From: an uncultured Eubacteriales bacterium
GTDB lineage: Bacteria > Bacillota > Clostridia > Christensenellales > Aristaeellaceae
DNA length: 64,000 nucleotides
Direction: 5' to 3'
Assembly (NCBI GenBank): GCA_902796025.1
Contig: CADBNW010000217.1
Location: 1-64,000, forward strand
Shown: piece after piece, positions 25,346-35,508 of the stretch
Layout of the letters: the number at the start of each line of letters is the position of its first letter
How positions within the stretch are numbered: position 1 is the first letter of the stretch
Translations under genes and position numbers: made by a program
The notes under the pieces: model-generated
Databases searched by the model: none
Told to the model about the DNA's origin: nothing
Seen by the model: only the letters and a program-made list of their open reading frames with translations

Positions 25346-27931
25346 ATGGCGCTCAGTGCGATGATGCGCCAGTATCTGGAGCTGAAGGAAAAACACCGGG
25401 ATGAGATCCTCATGTTCCGCGTGGGCGACTTTTACGAAATGTTTTTTGACGATGCCCGCACGGCCTCGCGCGAACTGGAGCTGACGCTGACCGGCAAGGA
25501 TTGCGGGCTGGAGGAGCGCGCGCCCATGGCGGGCGTTCCGTATCACGCGGTGGATACCTATGTAAAACGCCTGGTCGAAAAGGGATACCGCGTGGCCATC
25601 TGCGAGCAGCTGACGGATCCCGCCGAGTCCAAGGGCCTTGTGGAGCGGGACGTGACCCGCGTGATCACCGCGGGCACCCTGACAGACGAAAAGATGCTTG
25701 AGGAGAAGGAATCAAGCTACCTTCTGAGCATCGCCCAAAAGGGCAAAAAGGCCGGCCTTGCATTTTGCGACATCTCGACCGGCGAGTTTTACGTCTGCCA
25801 GGTAAGCGACGCGCCCTTGCATCTTGCAGACGAGGTGGCGCGCATCAGCCCCAAGGAAGTGCTTGCGCAGGCAAATAGCGAAATCAGCGCCCTTTGTGAC
25901 AGGATTTCCGCTGTGCTTACGCCAAGAGATCCTTCTGCTTTCGACGCGCAAAAGGCGCAAAAGCTTTTAAAGCTGTTTTTCGGGGACGAAGCGCAGCTTG
26001 CTAAGGAGCAGGGGCGGGAAGCAGTGCTTGCCTGCGGCGCGCTTTTGGACTATATCGAGGAAACACAAAAAAGCGCGCTCAAGCACATCAATCACATCAA
26101 GCCCTTCGACAGCGGTCTGTACATGCTGATCGACCGCACGGCTGCCATCAACCTTGAGCTGACCGGAGACCGGCGCGAGATGGGCAAAAGAGGCTCGCTG
26201 CTTGGCGTCATCGACCAAAGCGCCACCGCGATGGGCGGGCGGCTTTTGAAAAGCTGGCTCGTAAAGCCGCTGATGGACGAAGATAAGATCAACAGCCGCC
26301 TGGACGGCGTGGAGTATTTTACCAAAAATTCCCACATCGCGCAGGAGCTTAAGCAGGTCCTGAAGGGTGTTTACGACATCGAGCGGCTTTTGAGCCGCAT
26401 CGCGCTTGGCAGCGAATCGCCAAGGGACTGCCTGAGTCTTGCCCAGACGCTTGAGAGGGTACCGCAGATCCATGCGCTGCTTTCGGGCGCTCCGGGCGTG
26501 ATCGCCCAAACCCTTGAAACGCTGGATCCCATAGAGGACTTATCTGCGCTATTGCAAAGCGCCATACGGGAGGACGCGCCCGTGCTCACACGCGAAGGCG
26601 GCATCTTTAAGCCGGGCTTCAACCAAAGCCTCGATACCTATCACGAGGCGTCCTTGAACGGCAAGGAGTGGCTCAGCCAGCTGGAGGCGAAAGAGCGCGA
26701 GGAGACCGGAATCAAAAACCTGAAGATCGGCTATAACCGCCTGTTTGGCTACTATATCGAGGTCACAAAGTCCTATTACGAGCTGATCCCCCTGCGCTAT
26801 ACGCGAAAGCAGACACTGGCCGCCTGCGAGCGCTTTGTAACGGAGGAACTGAAGCAGCTTGAAAATACGATCCTGGGCGCGGAGGAAAACGCCATTCGTC
26901 TGGAAACGGAGCTGTTTTCTGCCCTGCGCGAGGAACTGAAGGGCCAGATGGAACGCATCTCCAAAACGGCGCAGGCGCTAAAGACCCTGGACGCGCTGAA
27001 TGCCCTTGCGCTTACAGCCCTCGATAACAACTACGTGCGCCCTTCGCTCAACCGCGAGGGCCGCTATGAGATCATAAACGGAAGGCACCCGGTGGTGGAA
27101 CGCGCGCGGGGCGCGGAACAATTTGTGCCAAACGATACGCACCTTACAAAGGACGCCCGGGTGATGATCATAACCGGCCCCAACATGGCGGGCAAATCCA
27201 CCTACATGCGGCAGGTGGCGCTGATCGTGATCCTTGCCCAGATGGGCAGCTTCGTCCCCGCAGACAGCGCCGACATCAGCATCACCGACCGCGTGTTTAC
27301 CCGCATCGGCGCAAGCGACGAATTGTACATGGGCCGCTCCACCTTTATGGTGGAGATGGACGAAATGAGCGTGATCCTGAAAAACGCCACCTCCCAAAGT
27401 CTTGTGCTGCTGGACGAGGTGGGGCGCGGCACCTCGACCTTTGACGGGCTTTCCATCGCATGGGCTGCGGTAGAGCATCTGGCAAACGAAAAGTGCGGCG
27501 CAAGGACGCTCTTTGCCACCCACTACCATGAGCTGAGCGTCCTGGAGGGGCAATTGGACGGCGTGGTCAATTACCGCGTCACGGCCACGGAAAAGGGAGA
27601 CGACGTGATCTTTCTGCGAAAGGTCGTGCCGGGCGGGGAGGACAAAAGCTACGGCATCGCCGTTGCAAAGCTTGCGGGGCTTCCGCGCGAGGTGATCGCC
27701 CGCGCGCGCCAAATCATGGCGCGGCTCGAGGTGAGCGACGAAAAAAACGGCTCGCTCGGGCAAAGCATCTTAAATTCCAGCTCCAATTCCGGCCAGCGCC
27801 AGCTGTCCATAGAGGATTTCAGACCCATGGAGCTGGTGGAGGAATTGCAGACGCTGGACGTCATGGGGATGAGTCCGATCGACGCGCTGAACTATCTGTT
27901 CAAGCTGTGCGAAAGAGCAAAGAGGCTTTGA
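25346..27931 (+). CDS. mutS: DNA mismatch repair protein MutS
   Basis: An 861-residue MutS1 with all domains. The mismatch-contacting Phe29 and Glu31 are in GDFYEMFF. The connector and lever/clamp domains follow, and the C-terminal ABC-type ATPase has Walker A TGPNMAGKSTYMRQ, Walker B LVLLDEVGRGTSTFDG and the His-switch FATHYHEL. It recognises mispairs and small loops and recruits MutL. It starts one base after ylbF and ends one base before mutL, so the three genes are translated together. Confidence 0.98.
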   Translation: MALSAMMRQYLELKEKHRDEILMFRVGDFYEMFFDDARTASRELELTLTGKDCGLEERAPMAGVPYHAVDTYVKRLVEKGYRVAICEQLTDPAESKGLVERDVTRVITAGTLTDEKMLEEKESSYLLSIAQKGKKAGLAFCDISTGEFYVCQVSDAPLHLADEVARISPKEVLAQANSEISALCDRISAVLTPRDPSAFDAQKAQKLLKLFFGDEAQLAKEQGREAVLACGALLDYIEETQKSALKHINHIKPFDSGLYMLIDRTAAINLELTGDRREMGKRGSLLGVIDQSATAMGGRLLKSWLVKPLMDEDKINSRLDGVEYFTKNSHIAQELKQVLKGVYDIERLLSRIALGSESPRDCLSLAQTLERVPQIHALLSGAPGVIAQTLETLDPIEDLSALLQSAIREDAPVLTREGGIFKPGFNQSLDTYHEASLNGKEWLSQLEAKEREETGIKNLKIGYNRLFGYYIEVTKSYYELIPLRYTRKQTLAACERFVTEELKQLENTILGAEENAIRLETELFSALREELKGQMERISKTAQALKTLDALNALALTALDNNYVRPSLNREGRYEIINGRHPVVERARGAEQFVPNDTHLTKDARVMIITGPNMAGKSTYMRQVALIVILAQMGSFVPADSADISITDRVFTRIGASDELYMGRSTFMVEMDEMSVILKNATSQSLVLLDEVGRGTSTFDGLSIAWAAVEHLANEKCGARTLFATHYHELSVLEGQLDGVVNYRVTATEKGDDVIFLRKVVPGGEDKSYGIAVAKLAGLPREVIARARQIMARLEVSDEKNGSLGQSILNSSSNSGQRQLSIEDFRPMELVEELQTLDVMGMSPIDALNYLFKLCERAKRL

Positions 27932-27932
27932 T

Positions 27933-29822
27933 ATGGCAATCAGACTGCTGGACAGGGACACGATCGAAAAAATCACCGCGGGGGAGGTCATAGAGCGGCC
28001 TGTATCCGCGGTAAAGGAGCTGGTGGAAAACGCTATCGACGCGGGCTCCTGCGGCATCAGCGTAGAGATCCGCGGCGGGGGAGCGGAGTACATCCGCGTT
28101 TCGGACAACGGCTGCGGAATCCCCGCAGAGGAGGTCAAGCTGGCCTTCACTAGCCACGCGACCAGCAAGCTGAAAAACGCAGACGAGCTTTCAAGCGTGC
28201 TCACCATGGGCTTTCGCGGCGAGGCGCTGCCGTCCATCTCTGCCGTTGCAAAAGTAACGCTGACCACCCGAACCGCGGGCGCGGAGGCGGGCGTAAAAAT
28301 CTGCGTGGAGGCGGGACAGATCACCTCCATCAGTGAAGCAGGCTGCCCGGAGGGCACCACTGTAGAAGTGCGCGACATGTTCTTTAACGTGCCCGTGCGC
28401 CGCTCGTTTATGAAAAAGCCCGCCTACGAGCAGTCCTTGATCAGCGAGCTGATCGAGCGCATAGCGCTTGGAAATCCTTTGATTGCCTTCCGCCTGACCT
28501 CGCAGGGCAAAGCGCTAATAAAAACCTACGGCTCCGGAGACGTCGTGCAGACCGCAGCGGAGATCTACGGCAAGGCCTGGGCAGACAGCTTAAGGCGCGT
28601 AAACGAAACAGAGGGCGCTATCACGCTTAAAGGCTATATCGGCATCGGCGATCAGGCGCAGCCCACCCGCGCAAGGCAGTGCTACTTTATAAACGGACGC
28701 CTCGTGTCCTGCCGCGTTCTGTCTCAGGCGTTGGAGGAGGCCTGCAGGGGACGGGTGACCATCGGACGCTACCCCTCCTGCGCGCTGAACGTGACGCTGC
28801 CCACGGCGCTTGTGGACGTGAACGCGCATCCCGGCAAGCTCGAGGTGCGCTTTCGGGACGAAGCCTCCTTCCGCCTTACGGCGCAGACGCTGCTTGCGCG
28901 CGCGTTTGCGGGGGAGCGTATGATGGACGCGCTGCTGCCAAAGATCGAGCTTCCGCCGCTTAAGGCGCAGGTGGAATTAAGCCAAAGCGTGCCTGCAAAA
29001 GAGGAGCCGTGCCCGGAAAAGCCAAAGCCCGCAGCTTTGGATGAAGTAAGTGCGCCAAAAGCGCAAAGCGCCTTTGACTACTTAAGAACGCTGGACATCG
29101 ACGCTGCGCCAAAAGCCATGGTAAGCGAAGTACGTGAAGCGCCGATCGGGGTTTTGCAGCAAAAGGCTTCGCAGCCGGAAAAACCGGTGGAAGCGACTAC
29201 AGCTTCGCCCGTGCCCCAGCAGACCACCATTGCGGAGGCGGAATTGAATGTGCCTGCCTATCGGCTGATCGGCGTTTATCTGAACACCTACATTTTGCTG
29301 GAATACCGGCAGTCGCTCATCATGATCGACCAGCATGCGGCCCACGAGCGACTGAACTACGAAAAATACACAAAGGCGCTGGACGAGGGCGTTGCCTCGC
29401 AGCCGCTGCTATTGCCGGTGGTTTTGGAGCTTGGTCCCCGCGACCGTGCCATCCTGCAGGACAGCATGGACGTACTGAAGGACGCAGGGTATGAGATAGA
29501 GCTTTTTGGCGACGGCGCGCTGCGCGTGACCGCGGTGCCCTTTATCTACGGGCAGGGAGACATGCGCCTGCTGTTTACTGAAATGCTGGATGAACTCAAA
29601 CTATTGAAAAACGCAGAAAAGGAGCGAAGGCTTGCAAGCGTCATCCAGGCCTCCTGCAAGCACGCCGTGAAGGGCGGCGACCGCCTGAGCGAAGCGGAGA
29701 TCCAAAGCCTGCTGGAAATGATGAATGCCTCCGGCGCGCCGCCCACCTGTCCCCACGGCAGACCCATCATCAAGGTCTTTACAAAACGAAGCGTGGAGCA
29801 GATGTTCAAGCGCCTGCAATAG
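27933..29822 (+). CDS. mutL: DNA mismatch repair endonuclease MutL
   Basis: A 629-residue GHKL ATPase. N-terminal motifs are VENAIDAGS, DNGCGI and GFRGEALPSISAV. A variable linker spans about residues 340-440. The C-terminal domain carries DQHAAHERLNYE, matching the DQHAx2Ex4E endonuclease motif, and CPHGRPII near the end, a zinc-site motif. It should therefore be a nicking MutL as in other organisms that lack MutH. After mismatch recognition by MutS it incises the nascent strand. The start codon follows the mutS stop by one base. Confidence 0.97.
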   Translation: MAIRLLDRDTIEKITAGEVIERPVSAVKELVENAIDAGSCGISVEIRGGGAEYIRVSDNGCGIPAEEVKLAFTSHATSKLKNADELSSVLTMGFRGEALPSISAVAKVTLTTRTAGAEAGVKICVEAGQITSISEAGCPEGTTVEVRDMFFNVPVRRSFMKKPAYEQSLISELIERIALGNPLIAFRLTSQGKALIKTYGSGDVVQTAAEIYGKAWADSLRRVNETEGAITLKGYIGIGDQAQPTRARQCYFINGRLVSCRVLSQALEEACRGRVTIGRYPSCALNVTLPTALVDVNAHPGKLEVRFRDEASFRLTAQTLLARAFAGERMMDALLPKIELPPLKAQVELSQSVPAKEEPCPEKPKPAALDEVSAPKAQSAFDYLRTLDIDAAPKAMVSEVREAPIGVLQQKASQPEKPVEATTASPVPQQTTIAEAELNVPAYRLIGVYLNTYILLEYRQSLIMIDQHAAHERLNYEKYTKALDEGVASQPLLLPVVLELGPRDRAILQDSMDVLKDAGYEIELFGDGALRVTAVPFIYGQGDMRLLFTEMLDELKLLKNAEKERRLASVIQASCKHAVKGGDRLSEAEIQSLLEMMNASGAPPTCPHGRPIIKVFTKRSVEQMFKRLQ

Positions 29823-29832
29823 GATATAAACG

Positions 29833-30765
29833 ATGCAAAGCGTATTGTTTGGGATCTGCGGCCCCACTGCTTCTGGCAAAAGCGCGATAGCGCTTGCCTT
29901 ATGCGAGGAACTGGGCGGCGAGATCCTTTCGGCAGACTCCATGCAGGTCTATACCGGCATGGACATCCTCTCCGCCCAGCCGACGCAAAGCGAGCGGCAG
30001 AGGGTGCGCCATCACATGGTCGCCGTCGCCTCGCCCGCCCAGCGCTTTAACGCCACGATGTACCGTGACGAAGCGACGAAGGCGCTGGAGGACATCTATA
30101 AAAGGGGCGCGCTTCCCGTCCTATGCGGCGGCAGCGGGCTGTACATCGACGCGCTTACAAAGGACATCTCGATGGCCAGTCAGGCGGATCTCACTTACCG
30201 CGAGGAGTTAAAGCGTATCGCCGCCTTGCCGGAAGGCCCCTTGCTTTTGCACAGGGAGCTAATGCAAAAGGACCCGGAGTCGGCACGCAAATATCCGCCT
30301 GGGGACGTGCGCCGCGTGATACGCTCGTTGGAGATCTTTGCCGCCACCGGAAAACCCAGGGGAGAGGCGGAAAAACAGGACGCCCTGAGGCCGGATCGCA
30401 TTCCCTGCAAGCTGTATGCCCTCAAATGGGACAGGGCCGCGCTGTATCAGCGCATCGAGCACCGCGTTGAGGAGATGCTTTCCATGGGCCTTGTGGAGGA
30501 GGTGCGCCGCCTTATGCAATCCTCCGCCTCTGTGCAGGAAACGGCGCTGCAGGCCATTGGCTTTAAGGAGATGCGCGCGCATCTGCTTGGCGAAATAAGC
30601 TTTGACGAGGCTGTGGATCGCATAAAGCAGGCGACGCGCCGCCTGGCCAAACGCCAGGAAACCTGGTTCAAAAGGGATCCAAGGGTCACCTCGCTTGCAA
30701 CGGACGGGCAGAACATGGACGAGATCACGCGGCAGATCAAAAGCGACATTCTGTCGCGGCGATGA
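29833..30765 (+). CDS. miaA: tRNA dimethylallyltransferase MiaA
   Basis: A 310-residue enzyme of normal length with the P-loop GPTASGKSAIALAL at residue 9, SADSMQVYTGMDI, and the DEATKALEDIYKRG and GGSGLYIDAL motifs. The C-terminal QAIGFKEMRAHL and KQATRRLAKRQETWFKRD segments bind tRNA. It transfers a dimethylallyl group to N6 of A37 in tRNAs reading UNN codons, making the substrate for MiaB of the same operon. The start lies 10 bases after mutL. Confidence 0.97.
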   Translation: MQSVLFGICGPTASGKSAIALALCEELGGEILSADSMQVYTGMDILSAQPTQSERQRVRHHMVAVASPAQRFNATMYRDEATKALEDIYKRGALPVLCGGSGLYIDALTKDISMASQADLTYREELKRIAALPEGPLLLHRELMQKDPESARKYPPGDVRRVIRSLEIFAATGKPRGEAEKQDALRPDRIPCKLYALKWDRAALYQRIEHRVEEMLSMGLVEEVRRLMQSSASVQETALQAIGFKEMRAHLLGEISFDEAVDRIKQATRRLAKRQETWFKRDPRVTSLATDGQNMDEITRQIKSDILSRR

Positions 30766-30812
30766 AATGATTCCCACCGCATAACCATCGATAAGGAATG
30801 GAGAAAGATCAA

Positions 30813-31097
30813 ATGGATAAAACTTTACTTATTCTTATCCTTGCACTGCTGCTCATCACCAATCTTATCGCGTATATCCTTATGGCGTACGATAAAAGCT
30901 GCGCCAAAAAGGGCAAGCGGCGCATCCCGGAAAAGACGCTGTTTGCGGCTACCGGCTGCTTTGGCGGACTTGGCGGCGTATTGGGAATGTTTTTATGCCG
31001 TCACAAGACGAAGCACTGGTATTTCAGACTTTTCTTCCCGCTGATGCTGCTTGCGCAGATCGCCCTTTTGTTTCTGGGCTGGAGGCTGCTTACGTAA
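30813..31097 (+). CDS. DUF1294 small membrane protein
   Basis: A 94-residue protein. I prefer ATG 30813, which has GGAGA at 30800-30804, over the in-frame ATG at 30798, which has no spacing to a ribosome-binding site. It has a first membrane helix (residues 4-25), then the DUF1294 block (YDKSCAKKGKRRIPEKTLF, GGLGGVLGMFLCRHKTKHWYF) and a second helix near the C-terminus. The family's function is unknown. It is the last gene of the operon before a terminator. Confidence 0.88.
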   Translation: MDKTLLILILALLLITNLIAYILMAYDKSCAKKGKRRIPEKTLFAATGCFGGLGGVLGMFLCRHKTKHWYFRLFFPLMLLAQIALLFLGWRLLT

Positions 31098-31119
31098 AAA
31101 AAGCGCTGGCGCTTTTTCA
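31095..31119 (+). terminator. Intrinsic terminator after the DUF1294 gene
   Basis: AAAAAGCG and CGCTTTTT form an 8-bp stem with loop CTGG, followed by C and then mixed sequence. It begins at the DUF1294 stop codon and closes the long operon that starts at 16305. Confidence 0.8.
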
Positions 31120-31152
31120 GCCAAACCCCTTTACTGTTACTGATTCGCAATC

Positions 31153-31173
31153 GGCTGGCGTCAAAAGCCAGCC
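31153..31173 (+). other. GC hairpin in the leader of the FecR/YDG-repeat gene
   Basis: GGCTGGC (31153-31159) pairs with GCCAGCC (31167-31173) around GTCAAAA, 28 bases before the start codon. It lacks a U-tract. I could not match it to a riboswitch class. No convincing -10/-35 pair is seen in the gap 31119-31201. Confidence 0.35.
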
Positions 31174-31201
31174 AGGGACACCCAAAAAAGGAGTGGGCGG
31201 A

Positions 31202-34200
31202 ATGAAAGTACGGCTATGGTGTATGCTTACGGCGCTGTGTCTGCTGCTTGCGGCCTTTGGCGCCGGGCAGGCAGCGCTTGGCGAAAGCTACAGCGCCTCC
31301 GCGATGCGGCTGTTGCGCTACGAGGGAGAGGTCACCATCGAGGACGCAAACGGCAATTCCAGATTTGTCCTGCCAAACGTGCGCTTTTCAAGCGGAGAGG
31401 CGATGAAAACGGGGGAAAATTCAAGCGCCTCGGTAAGCCTGGATGCTTCAAAGATCGTCACCCTGGACGCGCAAAGCCGCGTGGAATTTGCCCAAAGCGG
31501 CAGCCATATGGAACTGACCCTCACCGAGGGAACGCTGTTTTTGGACGTAAGCGAAAAGCTGGACGCAAACGAAACCCTGGACATCAAGACCTCCACCATG
31601 ACCGTTGGCATACGCGGCACGATCGTATTCGTATCGACCCTGCCATCCGATAAGGCCCAGGCGCTCTACGGGGTAAGCGCCCAGCCGCAACAGGCCGCAG
31701 ACGGCTCCGTTACGGTCTTTGGCGTATTGGAGGGCAGCGCGCAGATCAGCGATGAAAACGGTGACAAGGCTCAGGTGGACGCGGGCCAGATCGCCGTGGT
31801 CGGCAAAAGCACGGCGCTTGCCGAAATGTCCCCCGAAAACGTCACGCCCTTTATACAGCAGCAGTTTGAAAACGATGAGACCCTCAGCAGAGTCGTGACC
31901 GCCTGCCCGCAGCTTTTTGAAGACTATGACTTTCCTGCGGACGGCGACTGGGAGTTTACCGGAGAGGTTTTGATCATCGCGCAAAGCGCCAGCAAGCTCT
32001 ACGACGGAACGCCCCTTACGCGCACGGGCGACATCCTTGTATACAATCTGCCGGAGATGTTCAATATTTCTGCAAACGCAGTGGGGGCGATCACCAATGC
32101 CGGCACGGCGCAAAATCCCATCGGCTCCTGTGCCATTTTCAATCAGGCTGGAGAAAACGTAACAGATCACTTTAACGCCCTCAAGACCATCCCGGGACAG
32201 TTGGTGGTGGATCCCGCGCCCATGACGATTTGGACGGGCAGCGCGGAAAAATACTACGACGGCACGCCGCTTACAAACGAAGAGGCGGGCTTTGATGTGA
32301 TTTCCGGAGGCTATAAAGAAGAACCGTGGCGCGATACCTCGCTGGTGCTCAGCGAGGAAAGCGGCGAAACCCTGTACGGCTTGAGCGGCCAGCTGCTGGT
32401 ACACGGCACAAATCCTTTGACCGGGCAAACCAGCCAGATCGTGTTAAGAGCGGGCGAAAAGCTCACTGTGCAGCTAAACAGCGAAGGCGACGGGGGCAGC
32501 ATCCATTACAACATCGAAAAGGTAAGCGAGCAGGAGATCCCGAAGGAGATCCTGCGCCTTTACGCGGACAACCGGGCCTTGCTGGAACAGGCCTGCGCGG
32601 ATACGGGCTGGGACATCGATCTCATAAGCGAAAGGATAAGCCAGCTTGATCAAAGCGCGGAGCCGACCACCGTAAAGGACGGCCTTACGATCAGCGTAAA
32701 TTACGCGGGTGGCCTTATGCGCCAGCTCACAAACGCGCGCATCAACGTAGACAGCGACATCACAGACTACAGCGGGCGCGCGTTGAACGGCGAAGAGGCG
32801 CGCTTTACGGAGATCCGCATCGACGACAGCGTGGTCGTGACCGCGACGGGCAGCCAGACGGAGGTGGGCCAAAGCGAAAACGGCTATCAGATCGACTGGG
32901 GCAGCGAAAACCCGGCAAACTTCGTCGTGTCCGAGGATCTGGGAACGCTTACCGTGAAACAGGCGCAGCCCTCCGTCGTTCTTACCGCGTATTCCGCGAG
33001 CAAAACCTACGACGGCGCGCCGCTTACAAGTGAACGCGTTTCTGCAAGGGGTCTGCCGGAGGGGTACAAATTTAGCGCGAAGGTGACTGGTAGCCAGACG
33101 GACGCGGGCAGCGGGAAAAGCGTGATCTATCAGTATACGATCACCGATCCCGAAGGCCGGGACGTAACGGGCGAGTTTTCTAACGTCACGCTGGTTAGCG
33201 GAACGCTTACCGTAAATCCCGCGCCTCTCACGGTAAAAACCGCTTCCGCCAGCAAGCAGTACGACGGCGCGCCGCTTACCGCCTCGGAAAACGCGCAGCT
33301 TCTTGGCCTTGTTTCTTCAGACAGCGCAAGCGTTACCGCAACAGGCAGCCTTACTGAGGTCGGCTCCTGCGAGAACACTTATACAATCGAATGGGGCAGC
33401 GCAAAGAGTGAAAACTATCAAATCACTGAGGAGCTTGGCACTTTAACGGTAAGCAAAAACAGCACGAAGATCACCGTGACATCCGCTTCCGCAGAAGCTG
33501 TCTATACCCCGTTTGGACTTATAAACCACGATTATGCCACCGACGGCCTGCCGGAGGGCTTTTCGCTTGAAGCCACAGTAGAGGGCGTGCAAATGCTTGC
33601 GGGCAGCAGCGAAAACACCATTTCGGACTATGCGATTAAAAATTCGAGCGGCGAAGACAAAACCGAAAACTTCACCAATGTGGAGCTGGTAAGTGGCACG
33701 CTTACCGTGACGAAGGCGAAGATCGACGTATGGTCTCATGTAAGGGGTTCCATATTTGAAACGGAGGCCAGCTATGTCTATCGTGGCAGCGGTTATCCCT
33801 TCTCCTGCGCGTGGACAGGCGCGTACAATGCCGACAGCCCCGCGACAGCTGTGATCATTTCGGATATGTACGGCGGCGGCTGGACGGAAAAGGACGTTGG
33901 AACGTATACCTTGTCCTTTACCGTATCCTTGCGGGAAGACTTGAACGACAGATATGAGATCGGCGACGTGCAATTTGGCTCGATTACCATCACGCCCGCC
34001 CCGCTCACGATCAAAACGGGATCCGCAAGCAAGGGCTATGACGGAAAGCCGCTTACCGCGGGCGCGAGCCTTGAAGGGCTGGTCGGGGTCGACAGTTGGG
34101 CTTCCTACACGCTGACTGCGACTGGCAGCATCACAGACCTTGGCAGCACGGAAAACAGCTATACCCTTGACTGGGGCGAGATCGATGCATCCAACTACGA

Positions 34201-35467
34201 CGTAAGTGAAGATATCGGAACGCTGAGCGTTACGAAAAACACTTCCCCCGTCGTGGTGACTGCTCCAAGCACCAGCTTTGTCTATAATGGAAAAGGCGTG
34301 GTCTTGATGAGCGGCGCGTCGGTAACGGGTCTTCCGGAGGGCATTTCCATGATGATGACGCCGACGCATCCCGAAATCAAAGACGCGGGCAGCTACGAAA
34401 CGGGCGTAAGCTACTACATCATTGATGAAAACCTTGGAAAACCAGTTACAGACTATTTTACAAACATCACCGTTACGCCAGGTACCGTCACCGTGGAGCC
34501 GCTAAGGCTTACAATCGATCTGGCCGGAGGGGAAACGGTCTACACAGGAAGCCCGCAGGGCTTTAACGCTACCGGCGTAAGCGTCACCTGCGCAAACGGC
34601 GAAAACGCCGGCACGCAGGCTTCCGGAAGCTCCAGTGCCGTGGTCGGCAGCTTGACGGCGGATTATACACTGCTCACAGGCGACAGCATCACCCTTTCGG
34701 TCGAAGGCTCCGGTATCGACGTGGGGAGCTATACGATAAGCGCTGCGCTTAGCTTTACTGCCGGAAAAGCCTCCAACTACAGCGTGTCGTATATCAACAC
34801 GCAGCTGGATATTTTGCCCCTGCAGATCAGCCTGGACCTTGGCGGGCGAACCGTGGTGTTTAACGGGCAAAATCAGACCTTCGACATGAGCGCGGTCAAG
34901 GGCACGATCCTGAACGGCTCTAGGGCTGGGCAGAGCGCAAATGCGACGCTGAACTACACGGTTTCGGGCGGAGCCCAGTATACTCTGAGTGTTCCGGGGA
35001 TCGGCGCGCAGGAAGTAATGGTAAGCGGCGCGGGCGTAAATGCAGGACAATACACCGTGACGGTCAGCGGCAACAGCGGTGGGAACGTCGTTTACAGCGC
35101 TGCAAACAACGTCCTCACGATCGAACCGCTGAAAATCAATGTCTGGGCCTTTGGCGGCGTATATGGATACGGTTTGGAGGCCTACAGCGCAGAGGTCGAC
35201 GTGATCTACTTGAGCGGGCCAAACGCGGAAACCGTTGCAGAGTGCCTTAGCTACAACACGAATCCCGACGGCAGCCTGAACGCAAGCTTCCAGCTGTATA
35301 CCGGAAACACCATCACGGTCACCGCGCCGGGCGCAGGACCTGCGATCGGCACGTACACGATCACGCCAAGCTATACTTTAAGCGGGGCCGCCTCCAATTA
35401 CAGTGTAAGCGTATCGGGCGCCACGATCGAAATCAAGCTGGATCCCTATTCGACAGACACACCATAG
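31202..35467 (+). CDS. Secreted FecR-domain protein with YDG/MBG-type repeats
   Basis: The start is ATG 31202 with AAGGAG at 31188-31193, giving 1421 residues with a signal peptide (LWCMLTALCLLLAAFGAGQAAL). Residues 35-150 form a FecR domain (RLLRYEGEVTIEDANGN, then MTVGIRGTIVFV). The rest is repeated beta modules of the MBG/YDG kind, about 80-90 residues each, marked by ASKLYDGTPLT (about 266), YYDGTPLT (351), TYDGAPLT (602), QYDGAPLT (686), GYDGKPLT (945) and degenerate VYNG, VYTG and VFNG copies. Each unit commonly ends in a GTLTV strand. The C-terminus has neither a sorting signal nor a membrane segment. It is probably an exported or wall-associated adhesive or sensory protein; the CHASE2-phosphatase gene begins 41 bases later. 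Confidence 0.8.
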   Translation: MKVRLWCMLTALCLLLAAFGAGQAALGESYSASAMRLLRYEGEVTIEDANGNSRFVLPNVRFSSGEAMKTGENSSASVSLDASKIVTLDAQSRVEFAQSGSHMELTLTEGTLFLDVSEKLDANETLDIKTSTMTVGIRGTIVFVSTLPSDKAQALYGVSAQPQQAADGSVTVFGVLEGSAQISDENGDKAQVDAGQIAVVGKSTALAEMSPENVTPFIQQQFENDETLSRVVTACPQLFEDYDFPADGDWEFTGEVLIIAQSASKLYDGTPLTRTGDILVYNLPEMFNISANAVGAITNAGTAQNPIGSCAIFNQAGENVTDHFNALKTIPGQLVVDPAPMTIWTGSAEKYYDGTPLTNEEAGFDVISGGYKEEPWRDTSLVLSEESGETLYGLSGQLLVHGTNPLTGQTSQIVLRAGEKLTVQLNSEGDGGSIHYNIEKVSEQEIPKEILRLYADNRALLEQACADTGWDIDLISERISQLDQSAEPTTVKDGLTISVNYAGGLMRQLTNARINVDSDITDYSGRALNGEEARFTEIRIDDSVVVTATGSQTEVGQSENGYQIDWGSENPANFVVSEDLGTLTVKQAQPSVVLTAYSASKTYDGAPLTSERVSARGLPEGYKFSAKVTGSQTDAGSGKSVIYQYTITDPEGRDVTGEFSNVTLVSGTLTVNPAPLTVKTASASKQYDGAPLTASENAQLLGLVSSDSASVTATGSLTEVGSCENTYTIEWGSAKSENYQITEELGTLTVSKNSTKITVTSASAEAVYTPFGLINHDYATDGLPEGFSLEATVEGVQMLAGSSENTISDYAIKNSSGEDKTENFTNVELVSGTLTVTKAKIDVWSHVRGSIFETEASYVYRGSGYPFSCAWTGAYNADSPATAVIISDMYGGGWTEKDVGTYTLSFTVSLREDLNDRYEIGDVQFGSITITPAPLTIKTGSASKGYDGKPLTAGASLEGLVGVDSWASYTLTATGSITDLGSTENSYTLDWGEIDASNYDVSEDIGTLSVTKNTSPVVVTAPSTSFVYNGKGVVLMSGASVTGLPEGISMMMTPTHPEIKDAGSYETGVSYYIIDENLGKPVTDYFTNITVTPGTVTVEPLRLTIDLAGGETVYTGSPQGFNATGVSVTCANGENAGTQASGSSSAVVGSLTADYTLLTGDSITLSVEGSGIDVGSYTISAALSFTAGKASNYSVSYINTQLDILPLQISLDLGGRTVVFNGQNQTFDMSAVKGTILNGSRAGQSANATLNYTVSGGAQYTLSVPGIGAQEVMVSGAGVNAGQYTVTVSGNSGGNVVYSAANNVLTIEPLKINVWAFGGVYGYGLEAYSAEVDVIYLSGPNAETVAECLSYNTNPDGSLNASFQLYTGNTITVTAPGAGPAIGTYTITPSYTLSGAASNYSVSVSGATIEIKLDPYSTDTP

Positions 35468-35508
35468 GCGGCCAAAATGACCTGCGGAAGCGGTGAGGGG
35501 ATGAGCAC

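Noticed and set aside
30995..31201. Longer start for the FecR/YDG-repeat protein
   Set aside because: The extension would cross the DUF1294 gene end, its terminator and a hairpin. ATG 31202 has a ribosome-binding site and an immediate signal peptide.
31119..31201. Cyclic-di-GMP or other riboswitch before the FecR gene
   Set aside because: A GC hairpin is present but none of the conserved riboswitch core sequences I know could be matched.
31448..32428. 326-residue minus-strand open frame
   Set aside because: Antisense to the FecR/YDG-repeat gene; no start signal or family motif.
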